A DNA stretch of 64,000 bases from Bog-113 sp965226755 (lineage in GTDB: Bacteria > Acidobacteriota > Terriglobia > Bryobacterales > Bryobacteraceae). Under the pieces are notes generated by a model. That model ran no database searches, was not told the origin of the DNA, and was given only the letters and a program-made list of their open reading frames with translations. The DNA lies in assembly GCA_965226755.1 (NCBI GenBank), contig CBDDDT010000003.1:2170001-2234000 (forward strand), given 5' to 3'. This document shows positions 1-9,192 of the stretch, piece after piece; the first letter of the stretch is position 1, and each line of letters opens with the position of its first letter. The position numbers were made by a program, and so were the translations under genes.

Positions 1-32
1 GCGGAAAAGATGCGAATAAAATTGTGCCGTCA

Positions 33-55
33 AGACTTTCCACGGCCGAAAGTCT
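33..55. other. Inverted repeat upstream of the sulfatase module
   Basis: AGACTTTC (33-40) and GAAAGTCT (48-55) form a perfect 8-bp stem with a 7-nt loop. It is followed by GTGGCAAAAATTTTG rather than a clean T-run. It could be a weak terminator of a gene lying left of the window or an operator for the promoter candidate just downstream. Confidence 0.3.
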
Positions 56-70
56 GTGGCAAAAATTTTG

Positions 71-99
71 TTGACAGATGCTTCGATAAGTGGCAACAT
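71..99 (+). promoter_or_regulatory. Candidate sigma-70-type promoter of the isomerase-FGE-sulfatase operon
   Basis: A perfect TTGACA -35 box (71-76) is followed, after 17 bp, by CAACAT (94-99), which matches TATAAT at three of six positions. It lies about 65 bp upstream of the first gene. The -35 box and spacing are seen directly; activity is inferred. Confidence 0.4.
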
Positions 100-163
100 C
101 GAACACCGAATGTCGCGCGACCAAGCCGCCTTGTCCGCGACAACAGAACGGATGATCTGACTC

Positions 164-1054
164 ATGGTGATTCTTGTTAATGGCGAGGAAGTACCTCCTG
201 AACTGATCCGCGACGAGGCCGAGCGAATCAAGCAAATGCAAGCTGGCGCCCTGAGCGACGATCTTGAAGGGAAGATACGCCTTCGCCAAGCCGCGGAACG
301 CAACGCGATTGGCCGAGTTCTATTTCGCCAGGCGACGTCTCAGGATCAGGATCCGATCGACCCCAAACGGGTCGAAAAGGAACTGAAGACCTATCTCGCG
401 AGCCAAGGCTGCGTAACTCCCCGTGCTGAAAGTGAAGCCCGCAAGAACATACAGGAGCAGCTCCGTGCGGAGCGTACTATTGCCCGCCTCGTCGGGGCCA
501 TCAAAACACCTTCTCTCGCTGAAATGGAACGGTTTCACCGCAAGAATCGGCATAACTTCATAGGGCAAGAAACCGTCAAGGCCTCCCAGATCGTCAAGCA
601 CCCAACGGAGGAGTGCCCTGACGCGCAGGCGAAGGCCGTGATCGATTCCGCAATGGCGGATCTTCAGAGCGGCCACAGTTTCGAGGACGTGGTTGCGCGC
701 TACTCCGACTGCAAACAGAACGGAGGTAATCTCGGCGAGTTCAGCCGAGGGGTGATGGTCGACGAGTTCGATGAAGTTGTCTTTGCTCTGCGGCCTGGAG
801 AGCGCAGCCCAGTATTCCGGACCGCCTTCGGCTACCACATTGTAGAACTGAAGGAGAGGCGGCCCGGCCGGCCACTCGCGTTTAAAGAGGTGCGGCATGA
901 CATCGAACGCGTCATGGTTTTTGGGTGCCGCCAGACTGCGTTTCAACAGGCCGTGCAAGTCCTCCTTGAGCGAGCGACCATCCGCCGCGTGTCCGCGGAG
1001 CAGGTTCCAAGCTTTACCAAAACAACCGCCGCGGGGCAATCGGCTGCCCTATGA
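164..1054 (+). CDS. Parvulin-type peptidyl-prolyl isomerase (PpiC/SurA-like rotamase domain)
   Basis: This 296-residue protein has an N-terminal helical part (about 1-130) and a parvulin rotamase domain (about 135-235). The signature is visible as GGNLGEFSRG followed by a segment ending in FGYHIVEL. Parvulins catalyse cis-trans isomerisation of peptidyl-proline bonds during folding. I see no signal peptide or membrane segment, so unlike SurA or PrsA it looks cytoplasmic; the layout resembles NifM-like parvulins that assist one client. It is the first gene of a tight group: its stop overlaps the next start (ATGA at 1051), and FGE and a sulfatase follow. This context suggests, but does not prove, a role in folding the sulfatase or FGE. 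Family assignment is confident; the client is inference. Confidence 0.85.
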   Translation: MVILVNGEEVPPELIRDEAERIKQMQAGALSDDLEGKIRLRQAAERNAIGRVLFRQATSQDQDPIDPKRVEKELKTYLASQGCVTPRAESEARKNIQEQLRAERTIARLVGAIKTPSLAEMERFHRKNRHNFIGQETVKASQIVKHPTEECPDAQAKAVIDSAMADLQSGHSFEDVVARYSDCKQNGGNLGEFSRGVMVDEFDEVVFALRPGERSPVFRTAFGYHIVELKERRPGRPLAFKEVRHDIERVMVFGCRQTAFQQAVQVLLERATIRRVSAEQVPSFTKTTAAGQSAAL

Positions 1055-2019
1055 CGCCTATCGTGCGCCCGCTCTCGAATCAGTGTTGCGTACCCACCAG
1101 GGCCGCTCATCAGACACTCACGCGCTCGATGTCCCTGTCAACAGAGAGGCGGCGAGCTAGAGGAGGCTCGCTCGCGGATATGGTGCGGCTGGGGGCAGAC
1201 TCCTTTTTGATGGGCAGCGAGCGCCCTGAAGCGTCCCGGAGCGACGGCGAGCACCCCGTTCGCAAGATCTTCCTCGACCCCTTCTATATATCGAAGTACA
1301 CGGTCACCAACGAGCAGTTCGCCGAGTTCGTGCGCAGCACGGGCTACATCACCGATGCGGAGCGCTTCGGGTGGTCGATCGTGTTTCAAAGCCACATTCC
1401 CTTAGAATTGCGAGGCGCGCCCGTCCCTGGAACCCCGTGGTGGCGCCGCTCAGAGGGTGCGGCGTGGCTCGCGCCTCACGGCCTTGAGGGGACGCGTGCG
1501 GAAAGCATTCCTCACAACCCAGTCGTCCAGGTTTCCTGGAATGACGCGGATGCCTACTGCCGGTGGGCGGGGTACCGGCTGCCTACAGAGGCCGAATGGG
1601 AATACGCTGCGCGGGGCGCTTTGGAACAGAAGCAGTACCCCTGGGGCGACGATCTCCTTCCGGGCGGCCAGCACATGTGCAACATCTGGCAGGGCTCCTT
1701 TCCCGACCTCGACCTTGCGGAAGATGGATACTCGGGTACGGCCCCGGTCCGTTCATTTCAGCCGAACGGGTACGGTCTCTATCAAACAACCGGAAATACC
1801 TGGGAGTGGTGCGCCGATTACTTCGACCCACACTGGCATTGCTCGGCTACCAATCGCAATCCGGTCGGGCCCCCAGAAGGCGCCTCGCGGGTCATCCGGG
1901 GAGGATCGTACCTGTGCCACGCGAGTTATTGCTTTCGGTACCGAAATTCGGCTCGGTCTTTGAACGGGCCTGACAGCGCCACTTCGCACATGAGCTTCCG
2001 GGTTGCAAGGGATGTCTGA
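1051..2019 (+). CDS. Formylglycine-generating enzyme (sulfatase-modifying factor, SUMF1 family)
   Basis: FGE oxidises the active-site cysteine of type I sulfatases to C-alpha-formylglycine using O2 and copper. The FGE-sulfatase fold begins around VRLGADSFLMGSE and contains the W-E-Y-A-A and WEWCADYF signatures. The catalytic cysteine pair is intact in RGGSYLCHASYCFRYR: Cys289 and Cys294 counted from 1051, the context found in human and actinobacterial FGE. This separates it from the many FGE-fold proteins that lack cysteines. The first ~40 residues are poorly conserved-looking, so the true start may be 1129 (MSLSTE) or 1180 (MVRLGA). I see no export signal, placing it in the cytoplasm, where it can act before Tat export of the sulfatase 85 bp downstream. 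Translational coupling to the upstream isomerase is likely (4-nt overlap). Confidence 0.9.
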   Translation: MTPIVRPLSNQCCVPTRAAHQTLTRSMSLSTERRRARGGSLADMVRLGADSFLMGSERPEASRSDGEHPVRKIFLDPFYISKYTVTNEQFAEFVRSTGYITDAERFGWSIVFQSHIPLELRGAPVPGTPWWRRSEGAAWLAPHGLEGTRAESIPHNPVVQVSWNDADAYCRWAGYRLPTEAEWEYAARGALEQKQYPWGDDLLPGGQHMCNIWQGSFPDLDLAEDGYSGTAPVRSFQPNGYGLYQTTGNTWEWCADYFDPHWHCSATNRNPVGPPEGASRVIRGGSYLCHASYCFRYRNSARSLNGPDSATSHMSFRVARDV

Positions 2020-2103
2020 ATTTTCGGCCTGGCGGGAAGCTGGGCAGTCACGCAATTTTTGCTTTGATGCTGCTGAGGAAAACACGAAAGGAGCTGAGTT
2101 TTT

Positions 2104-4188
2104 ATGAATGAAAACGAAAAGGATAATCCGGGGCAAGACTCGTCCGGCTTAAGCCGAAGACTATTCTTAGGGACCGTGGGCGCGGCCGCGCTCGGCGCGG
2201 GCGCCCTGCGCGAACTACGTGCCGAAGACGAAACTATTTACGGTGTCGATTCCTTCGGTAACACCTTACCGGCGGCGCAGGACGCGGTCGCGGCCGGAGT
2301 CTTGCCAGCACCTGTAAATCCCGAGGCGCCCAATGCGGCAGGGCGCCGCCAGAACACGTCTCCGATGGACGACCCCGCAGGCACTTTTTCCGGGCACAAT
2401 ATTCTCATGATTCTGGTAGACCAGTTGCGGCAGCCCAAGTGGCTCCCTCCCGGCGGGGTTGACGGCACCCTCCAAAACATCGCTCTCTTACGCAATCACT
2501 CTTTCGTGTTTTCGAACTATTTCACCGCCGCGGACGCATGCTCTCCGGCAAGAGCAACCCTGTTGACAGGCCTTTACTCCCAGCAAACCTGTATGTTCCA
2601 GACGCTTCCGCCGTCGCCGAACGAGCAGATGGATGCCAGCGTAAACCAACCTGACCTCAACACTGGCTTCAGCACATTTGCCGACGCCGTCGCCACACAA
2701 GGCTTCGACGCATGCTGGATTGGCAAGTGGCACCTCTCCAATTCCGGCAGCGGCGTTGGCGAGCCGGGCGTAGCCGCCTACCGATTCAACGAACCCGGTT
2801 CCTACCCAGGCCCCGGTGACCCCTCGCCTGACGGAATCATGAACGAGGGGACCGACGGACACTTCCCAATGGTTGACTTCTCACCAGGCACGGCCAATCC
2901 CGGATATACGCCTACCTACAAGCCAGTTAATGATCCGTACATCTGTAGGATGTTCATAAACTGGCTTACCTCGACCGAGAGTACCAAGTGGTTTTGCGCG
3001 GTCAGCTTCGTTAACCCGCATGACATCACCGCTTTTCCCTTTGGATTTGATCTTGATTCCACCTGTCCCGCACCGCCTTTATACACTTGCAGGCTATCGT
3101 CGACCCCACCGGCCGCGTATGCGCCACCGCCCGTTACCGGCGAGGACCTAACCTCGCTAGACATAACAGCGAAAGTTCCCGCGCTCACCAACCTGTACAC
3201 TTCCGCACCTGCCGGATGGAATGAAAGTGACGGGCCGACGCCGTACGGAACAACCAGCGGAAAGCCGGATCTCCAGACTTACTTCCAGACCTACCTCCAA
3301 ACATATTTCGGGGGAGTCTCGGGTCCGCTCGGCTATGTGAACTTTCTTAACTACTACGTTTGGATGCAGGCTGCCGTCGACTACGAGATCGGATTAGTCA
3401 TGAAGAATTTGCAGACCTTGGCCCCCAACACCACTGTCATTTTTGCCTCGGACCACGGAGATTACGGCGGGTCGCACGGTTTGCACGCGAAGGGTGGCGC
3501 GCTCTATGAAGAGGCCATAAATGTGCCGCTTTACGTCAGCTTCCCCAGCCAAAGGACAAACTACGCTATAGGCGACGGAAGCGTGGAGATCGATCGGGCA
3601 TTCACCTGCTCCAGCGTCGACATCTTCCCGCTGATCTACTCACTGGCGTCTGGCACCCAGAGCATTTTTCTAAACCCGAGCGACCCGTACCATTATCTGA
3701 AGAGCCGCGAGTCGATCCTGGACTCGATACTGTTCGGAAGCATGGCCTCGCAGCGGCGTGTGTCCCCCTCTACGGGGCAACCCTACGTCCTTCACACCAC
3801 CGACGAGTTCACACAGGGAACTCTCCCCGACGGTGTGACGCCGATACCTACCCATGCCATCGCCTACCGCACGCCGACCGGTAAACTGGGCATGTACATG
3901 TATTGGCCTCCTTGCTCAACCCAACCAAGCCCACAATTGGGGGCGGCAGGATGCCAAGCGCAGTACGAGTTCTATAACTACTCAGCCGGGAACACTTCGG
4001 AGCTTCTGAACGACGGTATCGCCAGCTACAATGCGTCGACAAAAGTCACCACATTGACCACGGCCGCCCAGGCTTACCTGAACGATTTCCTCACGTCGGG
4101 TGTACAGAACGAACTGTATGGAATAAGTCCCGCATTTGTGGGTGCTCACCACGCAGCCCTCACGGCTTACCTGGGCGCAAGCTGTTAA
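2104..4188 (+). CDS. Tat-exported type I sulfatase
   Basis: This 694-residue hydrolase of sulfate esters belongs to the alkaline-phosphatase superfamily. A twin-arginine signal is clear at residues 17-35 (SRRLFLGTVGAAALGAG). The formylglycine motif C-S-P-A-R starts at Cys146 within CSPARATLLTG, matching the C-x-P-x-R class that FGE modifies. An Asp-Gln pair (VDQLR, Asp106) and SDHGDYGGSHGLHAKG supply the expected metal- and sulfate-binding residues. A ribosome-binding site (AAAGGAG, 2087-2093) precedes the ATG. Cytoplasmic FGE modification followed by Tat export of folded enzyme fits the gene order. The substrate cannot be read from the sequence; a polysaccharide or sulfolipid ester is possible. 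A partial copy of its 3' end occurs at 6515. Confidence 0.9.
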   Translation: MNENEKDNPGQDSSGLSRRLFLGTVGAAALGAGALRELRAEDETIYGVDSFGNTLPAAQDAVAAGVLPAPVNPEAPNAAGRRQNTSPMDDPAGTFSGHNILMILVDQLRQPKWLPPGGVDGTLQNIALLRNHSFVFSNYFTAADACSPARATLLTGLYSQQTCMFQTLPPSPNEQMDASVNQPDLNTGFSTFADAVATQGFDACWIGKWHLSNSGSGVGEPGVAAYRFNEPGSYPGPGDPSPDGIMNEGTDGHFPMVDFSPGTANPGYTPTYKPVNDPYICRMFINWLTSTESTKWFCAVSFVNPHDITAFPFGFDLDSTCPAPPLYTCRLSSTPPAAYAPPPVTGEDLTSLDITAKVPALTNLYTSAPAGWNESDGPTPYGTTSGKPDLQTYFQTYLQTYFGGVSGPLGYVNFLNYYVWMQAAVDYEIGLVMKNLQTLAPNTTVIFASDHGDYGGSHGLHAKGGALYEEAINVPLYVSFPSQRTNYAIGDGSVEIDRAFTCSSVDIFPLIYSLASGTQSIFLNPSDPYHYLKSRESILDSILFGSMASQRRVSPSTGQPYVLHTTDEFTQGTLPDGVTPIPTHAIAYRTPTGKLGMYMYWPPCSTQPSPQLGAAGCQAQYEFYNYSAGNTSELLNDGIASYNASTKVTTLTTAAQAYLNDFLTSGVQNELYGISPAFVGAHHAALTAYLGASC

Positions 4189-4197
4189 GCTGAGTGA

Positions 4198-6375
4198 ATG
4201 AAAGCCGTCGGCTTGCTCCTGATTATGCTGGCCGGCCAGGGGTTGTCCCTGGCCGGAACCACCCAACCGTCGTTCTTCGATCGCCGTGATTACCCGACTG
4301 AACATCGAGGGTGCGTTGCTACAGGCGACGTGAACGGCGACGGCATTCCGGATCTGATCGGGGGCAGCTATTCAGGGGGTGTACAGGTCCAATTTGGCAA
4401 CGGGGATGGGACGTTCAGGCCGGGTCCGACGACTGTCATGTTGAACTACCTCGGACCGACTACGATGGCCGTTCTTGACCTGAACGGGGACGGCAAAGCA
4501 GACCTCCTGATGGGCACTTATATCCCGATCTACACGCTTCAATACGGCATCTCCGTCGCCTTCGGAAACGGCGACGGTACTTTCAGCACTACTCCGGTAT
4601 TCTATCCGGCGGGGAGCGCCGACGTTTTTGTGCGTCTTGCAATTGGAGACTTCAACGGCGATCAGATCCCGGATGTCGCCATTCTAGGTACTACTGGCGT
4701 TTGGTTCTATCAGGGCCACTCCGATGGCACTTTCTCGTCTCCAATTCTTACGCCGCTCGCGAACGAAACGAGCCTGGGCTCTTATAAGCTGGTGTCGGGA
4801 GATTTAAATGGCGACGGCAAACTGGACATCGTGGCCGTGACCTCCACCGGTTACGCCGTTCTCCTCGGTAACGGCGAAGGCGGGTTCTCGGCGCAGGAGT
4901 ACACCATGGCCGGGTATCCCTTCGACATAGCCATTGGAGACGTGAACGGCGATGGGCGCCTCGACCTTGCCATGGTGGGTCCCCACTTTCCCGATGGCGG
5001 CAACGACGCCTACATCCTGACCGGGAACGGAGACGGCACTTTCGCGGCGGGATATAAGGTGTTTTTCCCGGCGCAGGAAATCATTCGGATGGGTGACTTG
5101 AACAACGATGGGATTCCCGACCTGGTCAGCGGCTTCGGCTACGTCGCCTACGGGAAAGGTGACGGTAAGTTTGAGCGCCCGGTTTTGTACCCTATCGCCG
5201 CGCCGCTGGATACGGGGTTGGGCGCTGATGACGTCGCGCTCGGGGTTCTGAAGAAAAACGGGAACCTGGATATTGTCACCGCCAATCAGGGCGGCAGCTT
5301 AAGCGTGCTTCTGAACGGCGGCACGAGGGGTATTTACGACGGCACGTACCTGACCATGCCCACGGGTCTCAACTGCGGGGTCGCAGGAGACTTCAACGGC
5401 GACGGAAACATCGATCTGTTGATGGACGGCGTCAACGAAGACTTTATTCTCTTCGGGACCGGCAAAGCGACCCCGGCGTTCACGCAGGGCGCCGCCATTC
5501 CGGTTTCCGGCGAATGTCCCGCGGTGGGAGATCTGAACGGCGACGGCATTCTCGACTTCGTGGTGACGGACGGGACCGGGACGAACAAAGGAACAGTGAC
5601 CACATTTCTCGGCAATGGGGACGGAACGTTCCGTCAGTCGGCTGTGCTCAATGTGAAAGTGAACCCCGGGACGGCTCTGTTGGGGGACTTCAACGGAGAC
5701 GGGAAGCTGGACGTGGTGATGACCGGGAATGCGATCGCATTCGGCAACGGTGATGGGTCTTTCGGAAAGGCGGAGCCCATCGTGACCTTTCCCGAATCTG
5801 ATTATTTCGTGAGCTTCGCCGTGGCCGATCTGAACGGGGACGGCAAGTTGGACATTGTAGGGGCAAATCCATTTAACGACCATAATTATTTCGCCTTCAA
5901 TCAAGGAGACGGGACCTTCGCTCTCACCATTTTCGACAGCCCCGAGTACTGTGGCGGCTCTATCCTGGTGACAACGGGCGACCTGAACCTCGACGGAAAT
6001 GCGGACGTCGTATTCTCGTGCAATGTAGCAACACTTGATTTGTATTTGAGTCATGGCGACGGAACCTTCACGGAAGAGCCGCTCTTGCATTTACCGGGCG
6101 TCGCGCCCGGCCCGGTCGTCATAGCCGATTTCAACGGGGACGGCATACCGGATCTGGGAGTTGATCCGTCAAACACGTTCGGCGTCTATCTCGGCAATGG
6201 GGACGGAACATTTCAAGACGCGCGCAGGTGGTTTGGCGTAGGCCCATCGCCCCAGCTTCCGCTCGCCATGAATCTGCACGGCCAGAGCCCAGCATCGGGC
6301 TTCCCGGACGTCGTGGTTCCGGATGCAACGGGGTTAGTCGGGATCTTCATCAACACGACCGCCGCGCCGAGGTAA
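4198..6375 (+). CDS. Secreted VCBS/FG-GAP repeat protein (copy 1, intact)
   Basis: A Sec-type signal peptide (MKAVGLLLIMLAGQGLSLAG) leads into about twelve repeats. Each carries a calcium-binding D-x-N-x-D-G-x-x-D loop, such as GDVNGDGIPDLIGG and LDLNGDGKADLLMG, and most are followed by an F/Y-G-N-G-D-G-T-F turn. This spacing is typical of FG-GAP/VCBS blades of integrin-like beta-propellers; 725 residues could make two propellers. No catalytic domain, transmembrane anchor or sorting signal is visible, so it is predicted to be exported and to bind calcium and perhaps glycans or surfaces. It starts 9 bp after the sulfatase stop, so the two are probably co-transcribed. A near-identical, frameshifted copy follows at 6630. 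The function in sulfatase biology is unknown. Confidence 0.85.
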   Translation: MKAVGLLLIMLAGQGLSLAGTTQPSFFDRRDYPTEHRGCVATGDVNGDGIPDLIGGSYSGGVQVQFGNGDGTFRPGPTTVMLNYLGPTTMAVLDLNGDGKADLLMGTYIPIYTLQYGISVAFGNGDGTFSTTPVFYPAGSADVFVRLAIGDFNGDQIPDVAILGTTGVWFYQGHSDGTFSSPILTPLANETSLGSYKLVSGDLNGDGKLDIVAVTSTGYAVLLGNGEGGFSAQEYTMAGYPFDIAIGDVNGDGRLDLAMVGPHFPDGGNDAYILTGNGDGTFAAGYKVFFPAQEIIRMGDLNNDGIPDLVSGFGYVAYGKGDGKFERPVLYPIAAPLDTGLGADDVALGVLKKNGNLDIVTANQGGSLSVLLNGGTRGIYDGTYLTMPTGLNCGVAGDFNGDGNIDLLMDGVNEDFILFGTGKATPAFTQGAAIPVSGECPAVGDLNGDGILDFVVTDGTGTNKGTVTTFLGNGDGTFRQSAVLNVKVNPGTALLGDFNGDGKLDVVMTGNAIAFGNGDGSFGKAEPIVTFPESDYFVSFAVADLNGDGKLDIVGANPFNDHNYFAFNQGDGTFALTIFDSPEYCGGSILVTTGDLNLDGNADVVFSCNVATLDLYLSHGDGTFTEEPLLHLPGVAPGPVVIADFNGDGIPDLGVDPSNTFGVYLGNGDGTFQDARRWFGVGPSPQLPLAMNLHGQSPASGFPDVVVPDATGLVGIFINTTAAPR

Positions 6376-6514
6376 GACATCCGAGAATCGATCAAAATTT
6401 ACTTCGTGGTTACCCCCAGCACAGTCTCAATGCTGTGCCGCCACTCCGGGCCGCTCGCGCCGTCGCTCTCACCGGGCTTTCTCACGTGTTCGTTAGCCGA
6501 GGGCTCAACTGAGT

Positions 6515-6619
6515 GATTTCGTCACTTCAGGCGTACAGAACGAGCTGTACGGAATAGACCCCCTCATTGTGGGGCCCCACAATGCAGCCCTCGCTGCGTA
6601 CCTGGGCGCAAGCTGTTAA
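6515..6619 (+). pseudogene. C-terminal remnant of a second sulfatase
   Basis: An open frame encodes 34 residues and a stop that align end to end with the last residues of the sulfatase at 2104-4188: both read TSGVQNELYGI and both end in AYLGASC. The differences are mostly codon substitutions (for example D/S, L/A, P/A and N/H), not frameshifts, so this looks like the surviving tail of a once complete second sulfatase gene whose body was deleted. There is no start codon or catalytic region. Confidence 0.85.
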
Positions 6620-6629
6620 CCTCACTGGA

Positions 6630-8814
6630 ATGAGAGCCGCCGGCTTGTTCCTGATTATGCTGGCCGGCCAGGGGTTGTCCCTGGCCGGAACTACTGAACC
6701 TTCCTTTTTTGATCGCCGCGACTATCCAACCACATATACGGAGTGCGTTGCTACAGGCGACGTGAATGGCGACGGCATTCCCGACCTGATTGGGGGCCAT
6801 TATGATAGTGGGGTTCAGGTCCAATTGGGAAACGGGGACGGTACGTTCAGGCCAGGTCCGACGACAATCATGGCGAATACTCTCACGCTCGGCCCGACCT
6901 CGATGGCCGTCCTTGACCTGAACGGGGACGGCAAAGCGGATCTTCTTATGGGCGCTTACGTTGAATCCTTGCCGCTTCAGTACGGCATCTCCGTGGCTTT
7001 CGGAAACGGCGACGGTACTTTCAGCACTTCGCCCGTATTCTATCCGGCGGGAAGCGCCGAAGTCCTCGTGCGTCTTGCTGTCGGGGACTTCAACGGAGAT
7101 CACATTCCCGACGTCGCCATCTTAGGCCCCGCTGGCGTTTCGTACTATCAGGGCCACTCCGATGGCACTTTCTCGTCTCCAGTTCTTACGCCGCTGGCGA
7201 ACGAAACGAGCCTGGGCTCTTATAAGCTGGTGTCAGGAGATTTAAATGGCGACGGCAAACTGGACATCGTGGCCGTCACGTCCACCGGTTACGCCGTCCT
7301 TCTCGGAAACGGCAAAGGCGGGTTTTCGGCGCAGGAGTGCACGATGCCTGCCGCTCCCTACGACATGGCGATTGGCGACGTGAACGGCGATGGTCGCCTC
7401 GACCTTGCCACGGTGGGTCCTTACTTCCCCGATGGAGGCAACGACGCCTATATCCTGATCGGGAACGGAGACGGCACGTTCGCGGCGGGCTATAAGGTGT
7501 TTTTTCCGGCGCAGGAGATTATTCGGATGGGCGACTTAAATAACGACGGAATTCCCGACCTGGTGAGCGGCTTCGGCTACGTCGCCTACGGAAAGGGCAA
7601 CGGTAAGTTTGAGCACCCGGTTTTGTACCCTATCGCCGCTCCGCTGAATACTTTCCTGGGCGCTGACGACGTCGCGCTCGGGGTTCTGCAGAAAAGCGGA
7701 AACCTGGATATCGTCACCGCCAATCAGGGCGGCAGCTTAAGCGTGCTTCTCAACGGCGGCAAGAGGGGTATCTACGACGGCACGTACCTGACCATGCCCA
7801 CTGGCATCAACTGCGGGGTCGCGGGCGACTTTAATGGCGACGGAAATATCGATCTGTTGATGGATGGCGTCAACGAAGACTTTATTCTCTTCGGGACCGG
7901 CAAAGCGACCCCGGCGTCCACGCGGGGCGCCCCCATTCCGGTTTCCGGCGAGTGTCCCGCGGTGGGTGATCTGAACGGGCGACGGCATTCTCGACTTCGT
8001 GGTGACGGACGGGACCGGTACGAACAAAGGAACAGTGACCACATTTCTCGGCAATGGGGACGGAACGTTCCGTCAGTCGGCTGTGCTCAATGTGAAAGTG
8101 AACCCCGGAACGGCATTGTTGGGGGACTTTAACGGAGACGGAAAGCTGGACGTGGTGATGACCGGGAATGCCATTGCATTCGGCAATGGCGACGGAACTT
8201 TCGGAAAGGCGGAGCCCATCGTGACCCTTCCCGAATCTGACTATTTCGTGAGCGTCGCCGTAGCCGATCTGAACGGGGACGGCAAGTTGGACATTGTAGG
8301 GGCAAATCCATTTAACGACCATAATTATTTCGCCTTCAATCAAGGAGACGGGACCTTCGCTCTCACCATTCTCGACAGCCCCGAATACTGTGGCGGCTCA
8401 ATCCTCGTGACAACGGGCGACCTGAACCTCGACGGAAATGCGGACGTCGTATTCTCGTGCAATGTAGCAAGACTTGATTTGTATTTGAGTCATGGCGACG
8501 GAACCTTCACGGAAGAGCCGCTCTTGCATTTACCGGGCGTCGCACCCGGCCCGGTCGTCATAGCCGATTTCAACGGGGACGGCATACCGGATCTCGGAGT
8601 CGATCCGTCCAACACGTTCGGCGTCTATCTCGGCAATGGGGACGGAACATTTCAAGACGCGCGCAGGTGGTTCGGCGTGGGCCCATCGCCCCAGCTTCCG
8701 CTCGCCATGAATCTGCACGGCCAGAGTCCAGCATCGGGTTTCCCGGACGTGGTTGTGCCGGACGCGACTGGCTTGGTCGGAATCTTCATCAACACGACCG
8801 CGGCGCCGCAATAG
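6630..8814 (+). pseudogene. Secreted VCBS/FG-GAP repeat protein (copy 2, frameshifted)
   Basis: The start at 6630 (MRAAGLFLIMLAGQGLSLAG) matches the copy 1 signal peptide and lies 10 bp after the sulfatase remnant. The protein follows copy 1 closely for about 448 codons. Then the sequence reads CTGAACGGGCGACGG around 7971-7985, where copy 1 (5530-5544) has CTGAACGGCGACGG, a one-base insertion in a G run. The original frame runs out of register and stops at 8132, while the remaining repeats continue in the next frame (open from 7999) to 8814. As written the gene gives a truncated product. A sequencing error in the G run is possible. If real, this is a decaying paralogue. Confidence 0.85.
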
Positions 8815-9116
8815 CACGATTATCGACGTTAGTCCCACGTCCGGCAAAGTACCCGCCGGAAACCGGAGGATGCCAAAATCTTCAAATCCATCGGCGAAGG
8901 CACATCGCGACACGAGAATTATCCGGGGACAACGAAGTTAACGCTAAACTCGCTTCAATGGAAAGTTCGCCTTTAGTACCCAGATCGAACCGGACCGGTG
9001 TAACGACCGCCGTCCGCAGCCCGTACCTTCGAGTTCGTGCCGTCAACGTTTTCGTACGGGACCAGGAGCAGAGCCCGACTCTCAGGTTACGAATGGGCAA
9101 ACGTTCCCCTTTGGTT
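8815..9116. other. Gene-free spacer between the VCBS copy and the IS481 element
   Basis: About 300 bp with only short overlapping frames of no recognisable family. No strong promoter, terminator or repeat is evident. It may be residue of earlier insertions at the edge of the mobile zone. Confidence 0.5.
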
Positions 9117-9192
9117 TGACCGTTCCGAGACATAGGTAACAGAACGTTCCGGAGACATGGGTTACACTTTGTCCCCCAAAGGGGTGAAGGCC

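Larger units (their letters stand above)
4084..8814 (+). repeat. Tandem duplication of sulfatase 3' end plus VCBS gene
   Basis: The segment 4084-6375 (sulfatase tail plus VCBS copy 1) recurs at 6515-8814 (sulfatase-tail remnant plus VCBS copy 2). Homology begins at GATTTC in both copies, inside the sulfatase gene. About 139 bp of unrelated sequence (6376-6514) separates the units and holds no gene I can recognise. Long stretches of the 3' halves are identical by eye, whereas the first few hundred bases and the sulfatase tail are clearly more diverged. Confidence 0.9.

Noticed and set aside
4198..8814. Regular repeats that could resemble a CRISPR or direct-repeat array
   Set aside because: They are coding VCBS/FG-GAP motifs with varied third codon positions, not short identical repeats with unique spacers.
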